64,000 nucleotides of DNA from Campylobacter upsaliensis (GCF_900637395.1 NZ_LR134372.1:1607551-1671550), one strand, 5' to 3'; numbered from the stretch's first letter, positions 46,488-56,694 are shown. Notes: generated by a model from the letters alone, not told the origin. Translations and numbers: made by a program.

Positions 46488-48575
46488 ATGAAAAAAGATT
46501 TAATCATCGTGGAGTCTCCCGCAAAGGCAAGAACTATAAGCAATTTTTTAGGTAATAAATATGAAGTCATAGCCTCAAAAGGACACATTAGAGACTTGCC
46601 AAAGACAAGCTTTGGGATAAAGATAGAAGAAGATCATTTCGTGCCAGAGTATAGAATTTCAAAAGATCATAGTGCCTTAGTTAAGGAGTTAAAAGAAAAA
46701 GCGGCTAAGGCGGGGCAAGTTTATCTAGCAACCGATGAGGATAGAGAGGGCGAGGCTATAGCCTATCACATCGCTAAAGCCATAGGTAAAGATGAAAACT
46801 CCCTGCCTCGCATAGTCTTTCACGAAATCACTCAAAACGCCATAGAACACGCACTTAAAAACCCTAGAAAGCTCGATATAAATTCCGTCAATGCCCAGCA
46901 AACTAGGCGTTTGCTTGATAGAATAGTCGGCTACAAACTAAGCCCCCTTTTAGGACAAAAAATTCAAAGAGGCTTAAGTGCAGGTAGGGTGCAAAGTGCC
47001 GCACTTAAAATCATAGTCGATAGAGAAAAAGAAATCCGTGCCTTTGTGCCGCTTGAGTATTTTAGTATCGATATGATTTTTAGTAAAGATTTGGAAGCGG
47101 AATTAGTCGAATTTGACGCAAAAAAGCTTGAAAAACTAAGCCTTACAAACAAAGACCGCGCCAAACTCATCTTAGAAGAGTGTCAAAAAGCACAATTTAT
47201 CGTAGAAAAGATAGAAAGCAAAGAGCGTAAAATCGCCCCGCCGCCGCCTTTTATGACCTCGACACTGCAACAAAGTGCGAGTAATCGCCTTGGTTTCACG
47301 CCTAAAAAAACGATGATGATAGCGCAAAAGCTTTATGAGGGCGTGAAAACACATCAAGGCACGATGGGTGTTATCACTTATATGAGAACGGATAGTTTAA
47401 ACTTAGCTAAAGAAGCTGTGAAAGGGGCGAGGGAATTCATCAAAGAGCATTTTGGTAAGGAGTATTTACCAAGTAAAGAAAACATTTATACGACTAAAAG
47501 CAAGGGCGCACAAGAAGCTCACGAGGCTATCCGTCCTACGAATTTAAGCTTTACGCCTGAACTTGCCGCAAAATACCTTGAAAAAGATGAATTAAGGCTT
47601 TATACTCTCATTTACAACCGCTTTTTAGCCTGTCAAATGAACCCTGCCCTTTCGCAAAGTGAGGGCGTTTTTGTAAGGGGGGGGAGAGCTTTATTTAAAA
47701 TCAGTGGGAGGAGAGTATTATTTGAGGGATTTTATAAGGTGTATGGGGATATGGATAAGGACAAGATTTTACCCGAATTTAAAAAAGCAGAGGTGCTAAA
47801 AACGCAAAAGCTTTCAATGTCAAATCACTTCACCGAGCCTCCTTCAAGGTATTCTGAAGCAGGACTTGTCAAAAAGCTTGAAAGCCTAGGCATAGGACGC
47901 CCCTCAACCTATGCGCCGACAATTTCGATTTTAAGTGCGAGGGATTATGTAGTCATAGAGAAAAAACAGCTCGTGCCAAATGAAATCGCCTTTAGCGTTA
48001 CCGAGCTTTTAGAAAAAAATTTCAGCGACATAGTCGATAGTCATTTTACTTCAAATTTAGAAAATACCCTTGATGAAATCGCAGAAAATAAAGCCGACTG
48101 GCAGGAGACTTTGCGGGAGTTTTACTATCCTTTTATGCGAAAAATCGAAGAGGGTAAAAGCACAATCAAAAGTCAAAAAACCTTCACTAAACTTGATGAA
48201 AAATGTCCGCAATGTGGGAGTGAATTAGCCGTGCGTAAGGGCAGATATGGGGAATTTATCGCTTGTCTTGCCTTTCCAAAATGCCGCTATTCAAGGAATT
48301 TAAAGGAAGATAACACAGAGAAAAAGGAAACAAAAAAAGCAAATGGCATAGGGGTCAAATGCCCTAAATGTGAAAATGGCGAAGTGGTGGAACGCTTTTC
48401 AAGGAGGGGGAAATTTTATGGGTGTAATCATTACCCAAAATGTGATTTTGTCTCAAATTACAAACCAAGCAAGGAAAAATGCGAGAAATGTGGCGAAATG
48501 ATGGTCATTAAAGAGCTTAAAAAAGGCACTTTTTTAGAGTGCGTGAAGTGTAAGGTTAAGAGGGAATTGCAATGA
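46488..48575 (+). CDS. topA: DNA topoisomerase I
   Basis: Relaxes negative supercoils; 695 residues. The N-terminal Toprim domain has IIVESPAKARTI and ATDEDREGEAIA. The catalytic Tyr is in ITYMRTDSLN. Three C-terminal zinc-ribbon units have paired cysteines (CPQC..C..C, CPKC..C..C, CEKC..C..C). The gene contains a run of eight G (47677-47684) in codons for Arg-Gly-Gly. Its stop overlaps the ATG of a decayed methylase gene. In C. jejuni the neighbour is bioB by my memory. Confidence 0.95.
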   Translation: MKKDLIIVESPAKARTISNFLGNKYEVIASKGHIRDLPKTSFGIKIEEDHFVPEYRISKDHSALVKELKEKAAKAGQVYLATDEDREGEAIAYHIAKAIGKDENSLPRIVFHEITQNAIEHALKNPRKLDINSVNAQQTRRLLDRIVGYKLSPLLGQKIQRGLSAGRVQSAALKIIVDREKEIRAFVPLEYFSIDMIFSKDLEAELVEFDAKKLEKLSLTNKDRAKLILEECQKAQFIVEKIESKERKIAPPPPFMTSTLQQSASNRLGFTPKKTMMIAQKLYEGVKTHQGTMGVITYMRTDSLNLAKEAVKGAREFIKEHFGKEYLPSKENIYTTKSKGAQEAHEAIRPTNLSFTPELAAKYLEKDELRLYTLIYNRFLACQMNPALSQSEGVFVRGGRALFKISGRRVLFEGFYKVYGDMDKDKILPEFKKAEVLKTQKLSMSNHFTEPPSRYSEAGLVKKLESLGIGRPSTYAPTISILSARDYVVIEKKQLVPNEIAFSVTELLEKNFSDIVDSHFTSNLENTLDEIAENKADWQETLREFYYPFMRKIEEGKSTIKSQKTFTKLDEKCPQCGSELAVRKGRYGEFIACLAFPKCRYSRNLKEDNTEKKETKKANGIGVKCPKCENGEVVERFSRRGKFYGCNHYPKCDFVSNYKPSKEKCEKCGEMMVIKELKKGTFLECVKCKVKRELQ
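47677..47684 (+). repeat. G8 tract inside topA
   Basis: Eight consecutive G within the codons GTA AGG GGG GGG AGA. The frame is intact here. It is at the lower end of lengths that slip in Campylobacter. Confidence 0.8.
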
Positions 48576-49607
48576 GTGCTAATGAGCTTTTTAAAGAGCT
48601 AAAAGAAAGCTTAAGCTTAAAAGAAATCGCCGAAAAACTAGAACTTCACACGGGCACATTAAAACGCTAGGAAAATCTAAAAAAAAGTGCCTGATGAATA
48701 TAAGCACGATTTAAATTTCTTACTAGGAAATAAATATACTCTTGAAAAAGAAAATTACAGAAGCCATAACGAATTTTTTACCAAAAAAGAAAGTGCAAAA
48801 TACTGCTACAAAAAGCTTATGGACTTTTTAAATCAACATAACATTGATGTGGGGGAATATGTGTTTATAGAGCCTAGTTGTGGAGATTTAAGCTTTTATG
48901 ATTTGATGCCTAAAAATTCAAGGATAGGGATAGATTTAACCTATAAAAATAAAGAAATTCTATGTGAAAATTTTTTAAATTTTACCCCTAAAAAAGAGGG
49001 GAAATACCTCATCTTAGGCAATCCGCCCTTTGGATTAAGAGGGAATTTAGCCTTGCGTTTTATTAATCACGCTTATCATTTTGCCGATTTTATAGCCTTT
49101 ATATTGCCCCCGCTTTTTGATAGTGATGGCAAAGGAAGCCCTAAAAAAAGAGTGCGTGGCTACACCCTAGCATATAGCGAAAAACTACCTTTAAATAGCT
49201 TTATTTACCCTAATGGCAAAGAGGTGGAAGTGGCGACCCTTTTTCAAATTTGGGTTAAAAATACGCTTTTGGAACAAAATATTTTAAAATTCAAAGCCAA
49301 AAAAGCAAAAACTTGCAAAAATTTCATCAAAATTTACTCCCTAAGTGACGGAGGCACACCAAGTAGCACGAGAAATAAAGCTATGCTTTACAAATGCGAT
49401 CTTTATCTACCAAGCACCTGTTTTCACTCCAAAAATAAACCCCAAATGAAAAGCTATGAAAATTTTGAAAGTCTGCCTCACAGAAGAGGCTATGGGGTCG
49501 TGATACTAAGCACAAATTCAAGCCTTAATCTTCGCAGCTCTTTAATCGAAAAAGCCTTGATAGAGCAAGGAATTTATGATGAAAGCGAGACAAATGGATC
49601 TTTATAA
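48572..49607 (+). pseudogene. Restriction-modification DNA methyltransferase with N-terminal helix-turn-helix, decayed
   Basis: An ATG overlapping the topA stop opens MSANELFKELKESLSLKEIA, a helix-turn-helix-like start, and ends at TAG (48668-48670). The rest is open from a GTG at 48687, one base out of frame. Changing TAG to TGG and removing one A from the A8 run (48679-48686) gives a continuous protein of about 344 residues. It contains IEPSCGDLSF as the SAM motif and ILGNPPFG (about 148-155) as the catalytic motif, so it is an adenine-type (or N4-cytosine) methylase. Two lesions argue for decay, though the 306-residue part from GTG still holds both motifs. Confidence 0.75.
48679..48686 (+). 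repeat. A8 tract at the frameshift of the topA-linked methylase
   Basis: Eight A; seven would restore the frame with the upstream helix-turn-helix segment, apart from the nearby TAG. Confidence 0.6.
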
Positions 49608-50160
49608 AATAGCATAAAGCGTTTTTACTGAAATTGAAGCGGAAGTTAATGAAACTACCAAATGGAAAAGCGATTCTAAATACATTAAAATAAGATATTT
49701 GCAAATTGATAAAAGGGGCAATTTTAAAGAAAGGCTTATTAGAGACATTTTTGCAAAGGAAAGAAACATTTCTCTTATCTATAAAGACGGCGATCAAGGT
49801 GCTTGGGATATACAAATTAATGGAATTAAAATCGAAATAAAAACCTCCAGCCTTGATGTCAATGGTAAATTTCAAAATGAAAGCATTAAAGACACGCCTG
49901 AGTGTGATTATATATGCTTTATAGGTGTAGCTCCTAATGATCTTTATATGAGACTTGAAAAAATTTCTACCATCAATTTTCATCTTTTGCATCCTAGAGG
50001 TGAGCGAGGCACAGGAGTAGGCTATAAGTGGGACTTTAAGCCTGAAAATATGCAAAAAATTTGCACGAGAAAAGAGGTGGTTGATATGTTTTACAAGAAA
50101 ATGAGTATTAATAAAAAAATCATTAAAAAAAATCTAATTCCCCCCAATTATCAACCATAA
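49579..50160 (+). pseudogene. Restriction endonuclease partner (PD-(D/E)xK), interrupted by an in-frame stop
   Basis: From the ATG at 49579 (AAGGA upstream) the frame reads MKARQMDLYKIA, then TAA (49615-49617), then continues open in the same frame as SVFTEIEAEVNETTKWK to 50160. If TAA was CAA (Gln), the protein is 193 residues. GDQGAWDIQ with Asp77 and IKIEIKTSS with Glu86 and Lys88 form a PD-(D/E)xK site, as in type II nucleases. The start overlaps the methylase end, which is typical of an R-M pair. Re-initiation at 49699 would lose the N-terminal 40 residues but keep the active site. Confidence 0.7.
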
Positions 50161-50211
50161 TAAAAAGCCAAAATTTAACCAAATACACTAAAAATAAGAG
50201 TGCAAGTATGC

Positions 50212-50217
50212 TATAAT
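50212..50217 (+). promoter_or_regulatory. -10 box of gltB
   Basis: GTATGCTATAATCG contains a perfect TATAAT with a TATGC extension, 30 bases before the gltB ATG. No -35 is obvious. Confidence 0.65.
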
Positions 50218-50247
50218 CGAAAAAATGACAAATTTAAAGGAGGCAAA

Positions 50248-53200
50248 ATGCACTTAAATCCCCTAGAAAATAACCAAAATTTGGGACTTTACGACCCTAA
50301 AAATGAACACGATGCCTGTGGGATCGCTGCTGTGGCAAATATACGCGGGATCGCCTCTTATAAGGTCATTTGCGATGCTTTGGAAATTTTGATGAATTTA
50401 GAGCATAGAGGAGGGGCTGGAGCTGAAGAAAATTCAGGCGATGGTGCTGGCATACTTATACAAATTCCGCACGATTTTTTCAAAACGCAAGATTTAGGCT
50501 TTGAATTACCAAAAAAGGGCGATTATGCTGTGGCTCAAATGTTTTTATCTCCAAATTTAGACGCTAAAGAGGAGGCTAAAAAACTTTTCTTAGAGGGACT
50601 TAAGGAGAAAAATTTGGAATTTCTAGGCTTTAGGGCGGTGCCTTTTAATCCTAGCGATTTAGGAGAAAGTGCGCTTAAGGCTATGCCTTATTTTTTACAA
50701 GCCTTTGTGAAAAGACCTGCGAAAGTGGCGGCTGGGCTTGAATTTGAGCGTTTGCTCTATACGGCAAGGCGTTTGATTGAAAAAAGGGCTTTTAATGTGC
50801 CGAAATTCTATTTTTCAAGCTTTTCTTCACGCACCATAGTTTATAAGGGAATGCTACTTTCAACACAACTAAGTGATTTTTACCTAGACTTTAAAGATGT
50901 CAATATGAAATCCGCCATCGCTTTAGTGCATTCGCGTTTTTCGACTAATACCTTCCCAAGCTGGGAGAGAGCGCACCCAAATAGATATATGGTGCATAAT
51001 GGCGAGATTAATACCATTAACGGCAATGTGCATAGTATCAAGGCTAGAGAAGGCTTAATGCAAAGTGATTATTTTGAAAATTTAGAGGAGCTTTTTCCCA
51101 TTATAGCAAAGCCTAGTAGCGACTCGGCAATGTTTGATAATACCTTAGAATTCCTTGCCTTAAACGGACGCTCTTTAGAAGAAGCTTTTATGATGATGGT
51201 GCCTGAGCCTTGGCATAGAAACGAAAATATGCCTAGTGCAAAAAGGGCATTTTATGAGTATCACTCTGTTTTAATGGAGCCTTGGGACGGACCTGCGGCT
51301 ATTGTTTTCACAGACGGGGTGATTATGGGGGCGAGTTTGGATAGAAATGGCTTTCGTCCGTCAAGATATTATCTTACAAAAGATGATTTTTTAATCCTCT
51401 CTAGTGAGACAGGTGCGCTTAAAATCGATGAGAAAAACATCAAGGCTAAGAAGCGTTTGGAGCCGGGCAAACTTCTGCTTGTAGATACAGCAAGAGGCAG
51501 AGTCATCGCTGATAATGAGATTAAAGAACAATACGCTAACGCCAAGCCCTATAAAAAATGGCTTGAGAATTTAATCCGCCTTGAAAATCAAGAAGATCAA
51601 AACTACAAGCATCATTTTTTAAAACAAGATGAAATTTTAAGTTTGCAAAAGGCTTTTGGCTGGAGTTATGATGAGCTAAAATTAAGCGTCTTAGCTATGG
51701 CAAATTCGGGTAAAGAAGCCTTAGCAGCTATGGGCGTGGATACGCCTTTAGCGGTGCTCTCAAAGCAGTATCAGCCTTTATTTAATTATTTTAAACAACT
51801 TTTTGCACAAGTAACTAACCCTCCCCTTGATGCCTTGCGTGAGGAGATTGTTACTTCAACAAGAATTTATCTAGGTCGCGAGGGTAATCTTTTAAAGCCT
51901 AATGAAAGCAATGCCAACAGGGTTAAAATTCAACTTCCTATTATTAGCAATGAAGAGCTTTTTAAGATTAAAAATCTAAAAAATTTCAAGGTTAAGGAAT
52001 TTTCTATCCTTTACGATCATAAGAAAAAAAGCCTTGAAAGTGCTTTAGAAGAGCTTTTTGAAAGGGTGGAAGCTGAGATTAAAAAGGGTGTTTGTGTCGT
52101 GATTTTAAGCGATAGAGGCGTGAGTGAAAAAATGGCTTATATCCCGTCCTTACTTGCCGTTTCTGGACTGCATAATTACTTAGTAAGAAAGAGTTTAAGA
52201 ACGCATACGAGTATAGTGCTAGAAAGTGCAGAGCCTAGAGAAATTCATCATTTTGCCTGTCTTTTAGGATATGGTGCGACAGTGATAAATCCTTACTTGG
52301 TATATGAGAGCATTAAGGATTTAATCGACAAGAAAGAATTGAAGCTTGATTATCAAAAAGCTGTGGGTAATTTCATCAAAGCAAGTTCGGCTGGTATAGT
52401 GAAAATCGCCTCCAAAATGGGCGTTTCCACTCTACAAAGCTACAACGGCTCGGCACTTTTTGAGTGTCTTGGTATCAATTCTAAAATTGTGGAAAAATAC
52501 TTTAGCTCCACAACTTCACGCATTGAGGGCATTGATTTAGAAGATATAGAAAAAGAAACGCTAAAAATTCACAATGGGGCTTTTAAGGATAAAAGCAAGG
52601 CTTTAGACTCGCTTGGAATTCACGGCTTTAGAAGTGAAAAAGAGGAGCATTTGATCGATCCTTTAGCCATTTTTCATCTTCAACAAGCCTGTAAAAATAA
52701 GGACTATGAAAGCTTTAAAAAATATTCACGCATTATCAACAATAAACAAATTCACTTAAGATCCTTAATGGAATTTGACTTTAGCGAGGCAATTGACATC
52801 GATGAGGTAGAAAGCATAGAAAGCATAGTAAAACGCTTTCGCACAGGGGCTATGAGCTATGGCTCTATCTCAAAAGAGGCGCACGAATGCTTGGCTAAGG
52901 CGATGAATCAAATCGGTGCAAAGTCAAATTCAGGCGAGGGTGGCGAAGATGAAAGCCGCTACGAAAAAGAAAATTTGATGAAAAATTCCGCCATCAAACA
53001 AGTGGCAAGTGGGCGTTTTGGCGTGAATTTAAATTATCTTAACCACGCAAAAGAATTGCAAATCAAAGTCGCACAAGGTGCGAAGCCGGGCGAGGGTGGG
53101 CAACTTATGGGCTTTAAGGTTTATCCTTGGATTGCTAAGGCTAGACACTCAACCCCGGGCGTAACCCTCATCTCTCCACCACCTCATCACGACATTTACT

Positions 53201-54741
53201 CCATAGAGGACTTGGCACAGCTTATTTATGATTTAAAAAACGCTAATCAAAATGCAAAAATTTCCGTTAAGCTTGTCAGTGAAAATGGCATAGGCACGGT
53301 AGCAGCTGGAGTGGCTAAGGCTGGAGCGAATTTAATCCTTGTTTCAGGCTATGACGGAGGCACGGGAGCAAGCCCAAGGACTTCCATCCCACACGCTGGA
53401 ATTCCGTGGGAGCTAGGACTTGCCGAAACGCACCAAACTTTGATTTTAAATGGCTTAAGAGAAAGGGTAAGGCTAGAAACGGACGGAAAATTAATGAGCG
53501 GACGCGATTTAGCCATAGCCGCTCTTTTGGGAGCGGAGGAATTTGGCTTTGCAACTGCTCCCTTAATCGTAATGGGCTGCACGATGATGAGAGTTTGTCA
53601 TCTTAATACCTGTCCTTTTGGGATAGCAACGCAAGATGTAAAGCTTAGGGAACGCTTTAAGGGTAAGGTCGATGAGGTAATTACTTTTATGCATTTCATC
53701 GCACAAGAATTAAGAGAATATATGGCAAGACTAGGCTTTAAAAATGTCGATGAAATGATAGGTCGTGTGGATAAACTCCGTCAAAAAGAAACAAGCACAA
53801 AGGCGAACAAGCTTAATTTAGATAAAATCTTAAAAGCCCTCCCAACCTATAATAAAACCGCCGTGCATTTTAAAGAACATAAGGATAATAAGCTTGAAAA
53901 AACGATAGATTATAGAATTTTACTGCCCCTTTGTAAAAAGGCAGTAGCACATAAAAAGCCTATAAAACTTAGCCTTGAAGTAGGCAATCAAAGCCGAACT
54001 TTTGCCACTATGCTCTCAAGTGAGCTTTTAAAAAGCTATGGAAAAAACGCTTTGAAAGACGAGCAAATTCAAATCACAGCCATAGGTAATGCTGGAAACA
54101 GCTTTGGGGCATTTTTGTTAAAAGGCATTAAATTAGAAATCATAGGCGATAGTAATGATTATTTAGGTAAGGGTTTAAGCGGAGGAAAAATCATCGCTAA
54201 AACCTCAAGTGAGGCTAGTTTTAGCCCTGAAGAAAATATCATCGCGGGAAATGCTTGCCTTTATGGAGCAACCGAAGGGGAGGTGTATTTAGATGGGATA
54301 GCTGGAGAGAGATTTTGCGTAAGAAATTCGGGTGCTAAAGCCGTAGTTTTAGGCACAGGAGTGCATGGCTGTGAATATATGACAGGAGGGCAGGTCGTGG
54401 TGCTTGGCGATGTAGGAGCAAATTTCGCCGCTGGAATGAGTGGGGGCGTGGTGTATATCTTAGGCAGACACAATGAAGCAAATGTGAATAAAGAGCTAAT
54501 CGATATCAAAGAGCTTAATGCAAAAGATGAAAAAGAGCTTAAAACGATGATACAAAGGCACATTAATTACACAAATTCTAAAAAGGCTAGAGGAATTTTA
54601 GATCAATTTGATAAAAAAGATTTTTTTAAAATTATGCCAAGAGATTATGAGAAAATGCTCAAGCATTTAGAAAGCTTTAAGGGCGATAAAGATCAGGAAT
54701 TAAAGGCTTTTGAGAGGGTTATGCAGGAGATGAGGGGCTAA
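50248..54741 (+). CDS. gltB: Glutamate synthase (NADPH) large subunit
   Basis: Makes two glutamates from glutamine and 2-oxoglutarate, with GltD supplying electrons. It has 1497 residues. The start at ATG 50248 follows AAAGGAGG; an upstream in-frame GTG is rejected because it overlaps the -10. Cys24 in HDACGIA is the N-terminal nucleophile after removal of a 23-residue propeptide. Order: glutaminase domain (24-420), central domain, FMN-binding synthase domain with GAKSNSGEGGEDESRYE and SGYDGGTGASPRTS, the 3Fe-4S cysteines in CHLNTCPFGIATQD, and the beta-helix C-terminal domain. Confidence 0.97.
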   Translation: MHLNPLENNQNLGLYDPKNEHDACGIAAVANIRGIASYKVICDALEILMNLEHRGGAGAEENSGDGAGILIQIPHDFFKTQDLGFELPKKGDYAVAQMFLSPNLDAKEEAKKLFLEGLKEKNLEFLGFRAVPFNPSDLGESALKAMPYFLQAFVKRPAKVAAGLEFERLLYTARRLIEKRAFNVPKFYFSSFSSRTIVYKGMLLSTQLSDFYLDFKDVNMKSAIALVHSRFSTNTFPSWERAHPNRYMVHNGEINTINGNVHSIKAREGLMQSDYFENLEELFPIIAKPSSDSAMFDNTLEFLALNGRSLEEAFMMMVPEPWHRNENMPSAKRAFYEYHSVLMEPWDGPAAIVFTDGVIMGASLDRNGFRPSRYYLTKDDFLILSSETGALKIDEKNIKAKKRLEPGKLLLVDTARGRVIADNEIKEQYANAKPYKKWLENLIRLENQEDQNYKHHFLKQDEILSLQKAFGWSYDELKLSVLAMANSGKEALAAMGVDTPLAVLSKQYQPLFNYFKQLFAQVTNPPLDALREEIVTSTRIYLGREGNLLKPNESNANRVKIQLPIISNEELFKIKNLKNFKVKEFSILYDHKKKSLESALEELFERVEAEIKKGVCVVILSDRGVSEKMAYIPSLLAVSGLHNYLVRKSLRTHTSIVLESAEPREIHHFACLLGYGATVINPYLVYESIKDLIDKKELKLDYQKAVGNFIKASSAGIVKIASKMGVSTLQSYNGSALFECLGINSKIVEKYFSSTTSRIEGIDLEDIEKETLKIHNGAFKDKSKALDSLGIHGFRSEKEEHLIDPLAIFHLQQACKNKDYESFKKYSRIINNKQIHLRSLMEFDFSEAIDIDEVESIESIVKRFRTGAMSYGSISKEAHECLAKAMNQIGAKSNSGEGGEDESRYEKENLMKNSAIKQVASGRFGVNLNYLNHAKELQIKVAQGAKPGEGGQLMGFKVYPWIAKARHSTPGVTLISPPPHHDIYSIEDLAQLIYDLKNANQNAKISVKLVSENGIGTVAAGVAKAGANLILVSGYDGGTGASPRTSIPHAGIPWELGLAETHQTLILNGLRERVRLETDGKLMSGRDLAIAALLGAEEFGFATAPLIVMGCTMMRVCHLNTCPFGIATQDVKLRERFKGKVDEVITFMHFIAQELREYMARLGFKNVDEMIGRVDKLRQKETSTKANKLNLDKILKALPTYNKTAVHFKEHKDNKLEKTIDYRILLPLCKKAVAHKKPIKLSLEVGNQSRTFATMLSSELLKSYGKNALKDEQIQITAIGNAGNSFGAFLLKGIKLEIIGDSNDYLGKGLSGGKIIAKTSSEASFSPEENIIAGNACLYGATEGEVYLDGIAGERFCVRNSGAKAVVLGTGVHGCEYMTGGQVVVLGDVGANFAAGMSGGVVYILGRHNEANVNKELIDIKELNAKDEKELKTMIQRHINYTNSKKARGILDQFDKKDFFKIMPRDYEKMLKHLESFKGDKDQELKAFERVMQEMRG

Positions 54742-54751
54742 TTAACCCTCT

Positions 54752-55714
54752 TTAAGTGATATAGGGTAAATTCCACTCTTTTGCTGTGAATTTCTTAGGC
54801 TTTAAGTCAAATGCTTTTCTAAATTCATTTGCGATGTGAAAGCTCATTAAGGGTGGGACGGCATTGCCTATTTGTGCGTAGGCTGCACCCTTACTTCCAT
54901 AAAAGATAAAATCGTCTGGGAAGCTTTGAATTCTCGCACACTCTCTTACGCTCAGTCTTCTTTGTAAATTTGGGTGAGGGTGTATTACCGCTCCTCCTCC
55001 TCTACTTCCTCTACCTGTAATAGTAGGAGCTTGCTTATCCCAAGATAAGGCTCTATTGCCTATATAGCCATTAATGCGAATTTTATGTGTGCTTCCCGTG
55101 TGATTGCTTATATTTTCATCATAATCTTTTGGCAAGTCTCCTATAGCCTCAAAAAGTGTTTTGGCTTTTAAATTTAAAGGCTTAGGAAAGTCAATTTCTT
55201 CCTTAATGTCCTTTCTACGCCCTATGATAATCACTCTCTTTCTATTTTGCGGAACTTGATAATCGCTTGCATTTAAAATGCTGTGTTTTAATTCGTAGCC
55301 ACAACGCTCAAAAGTCGGTAAAATTTGCGTGAAAAAATGCTCCCTAAAAGCCTTACCACTTTGAATTCCTGCGACATTTTCTACCAAAAAATACTTAGGC
55401 TGTTTGGCTTTTAAAACTCTAGCATATTCTAAATAAAGGCTATTATAATGCGAATTTAAATCGCGATTTTTACCATTTGCTATGGTAAAGCCAAGGCAAG
55501 GAAATCCGCCGATTAAAATATCTGCGTTTGGAATTTCTTTCACATCTAGGGTATAAATGTCCTTGCAAAGTATGTGTTTGCCTATATTTTTCTCATAGCT
55601 TTCGCATGCCTCTTTATCAATGTCATTTGCAAAAACGACCTCAAATCCTGCCTTAATAAAACCAAGATCAAGCCCACCACAACCACTAAATAAACTTATC
55701 ACACTAGGTTTCAA
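54752..55714 (-). CDS. DNA (cytosine-5-)-methyltransferase of a type II R-M system
   Basis: 320 residues, intact. SLFSGCGGLDLGF (7-19) is motif I, GGFPCLGFT holds the catalytic Cys73 (motif IV), ENV is motif VI, QNRKRV motif VIII, and QIGNAVPPL motif X. The target-recognition part lies between motifs VIII and IX (about 185-245, with TITGRGSRGG near its end). The start is TTG (55712-55714), overlapping the nuclease gene stop by four bases. It runs against gltB, 10 bases from its end. The recognition sequence cannot be told from this. Confidence 0.92.
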   Translation of the reverse strand: MKPSVISLFSGCGGLDLGFIKAGFEVVFANDIDKEACESYEKNIGKHILCKDIYTLDVKEIPNADILIGGFPCLGFTIANGKNRDLNSHYNSLYLEYARVLKAKQPKYFLVENVAGIQSGKAFREHFFTQILPTFERCGYELKHSILNASDYQVPQNRKRVIIIGRRKDIKEEIDFPKPLNLKAKTLFEAIGDLPKDYDENISNHTGSTHKIRINGYIGNRALSWDKQAPTITGRGSRGGGAVIHPHPNLQRRLSVRECARIQSFPDDFIFYGSKGAAYAQIGNAVPPLMSFHIANEFRKAFDLKPKKFTAKEWNLPYIT

Positions 55715-56694
55715 TTAAGCTCCTTAAAATGCGTGTCAAAATAGTCAAAAAGTGCCTCTAAGTCCTCAAAAAGCTCATTTTTAGAATTTTTGTCTTTAAA
55801 ATACTCCACATAACTTTTATGAAGTTTGTAGTCAAATTGATTAATTAAATTCATTACAGAGTGATTAAGATGAGAAAAATCAAGTAGGACACTTCTTTTG
55901 CAAGCCTTTATTAAAGCGTTTCTATCTATCCTTAAAGAATTCCCCTCATAACGATTTACAATGCTTAAAAAATTTTCTTTATCTTTGCTCTTTGCCTTAA
56001 AAAGTGCGACAATTTCACTTCCTGCAAAAAAATAAAGCTCCATTTTTTCATTATTTTTAATAGCCAAAAGCAAGTCGTTATCATAAATAAATTCCGCCAT
56101 TTTATTAAATTTCTCTACAAAAATTTCGTAACTTGAAAGCGTTTCTATAAGCTTTAGAAGCTTTAAAAATTGCGGCTTACTTCCTACACCTGCTCCCTCA
56201 CTTGACTTTCTTTCGCTTAGATAATTATCTACCCTTAAACCATCAAATAAAACGCGTTTTTCAAAACTTCCCATATTAATTTCAGTATTTTTAGCAATTA
56301 AGGTTTTGACACTAAAGGCATAATGATTAGCAAAAATGATGTCCGCTTTTTCACGGCGATTACTTGCGATTTTATCTTTCACATTGATAAAATAATCCCC
56401 AACGCAAAATTCCAAATTTGAACGCTTTTGATTATCCGCAACCTCTGCATCAAAAATATTAGCGAGTAAATCCTCAAAAACCCTAGCACTCGTCTTTCTC
56501 TTTGCCACCTCATCACTACTAATGAAGTGAAATAAATAATTATAAATGTAGAGTGTATAAAAGCTATTTGGATTTTGCTTTAAATAAATAAAAAATTGAT
56601 AAATATCCTCAATGCTAATAATCTCTTGCTTTAAAACGCCTTTTTCTCTTAAATAAACACTGATGAGCTTTATAGTATGCAAACTTTTTAACAT
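55711..56694 (-). CDS. Restriction endonuclease paired with the C5-methylase
   Basis: 327 residues, intact. I do not recognise a named family with certainty. Seen: a helical N-terminus, KTSARVFEDLLANIFDAE (conserved in several type II nucleases before the core), then EKADIIFANHYAFSVKTL, where Asp118 and Ser128-Val-Lys130 fit a PD-(D/E)xK variant. The four-base overlap with the methylase and the inserted position between gltB and gltD support the assignment. It is on the strand opposite to the glt genes and starts 97 bases from gltD. Confidence 0.75.
   Translation of the reverse strand: MLKSLHTIKLISVYLREKGVLKQEIISIEDIYQFFIYLKQNPNSFYTLYIYNYLFHFISSDEVAKRKTSARVFEDLLANIFDAEVADNQKRSNLEFCVGDYFINVKDKIASNRREKADIIFANHYAFSVKTLIAKNTEINMGSFEKRVLFDGLRVDNYLSERKSSEGAGVGSKPQFLKLLKLIETLSSYEIFVEKFNKMAEFIYDNDLLLAIKNNEKMELYFFAGSEIVALFKAKSKDKENFLSIVNRYEGNSLRIDRNALIKACKRSVLLDFSHLNHSVMNLINQFDYKLHKSYVEYFKDKNSKNELFEDLEALFDYFDTHFKELN

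Noticed and set aside
49525..50055. Minus-strand ORF of 176 residues opposite the decayed nuclease
   Set aside because: The plus strand carries the PD-(D/E)xK pattern in a continuous frame apart from one stop; the minus-strand translation is Phe/Ile/Ser-rich without motifs.
50200..50247. GTG start giving a 16-residue longer GltB
   Set aside because: The segment overlaps the TATAAT box and the RBS; the ATG at 50248 has AAAGGAGG in the right place.
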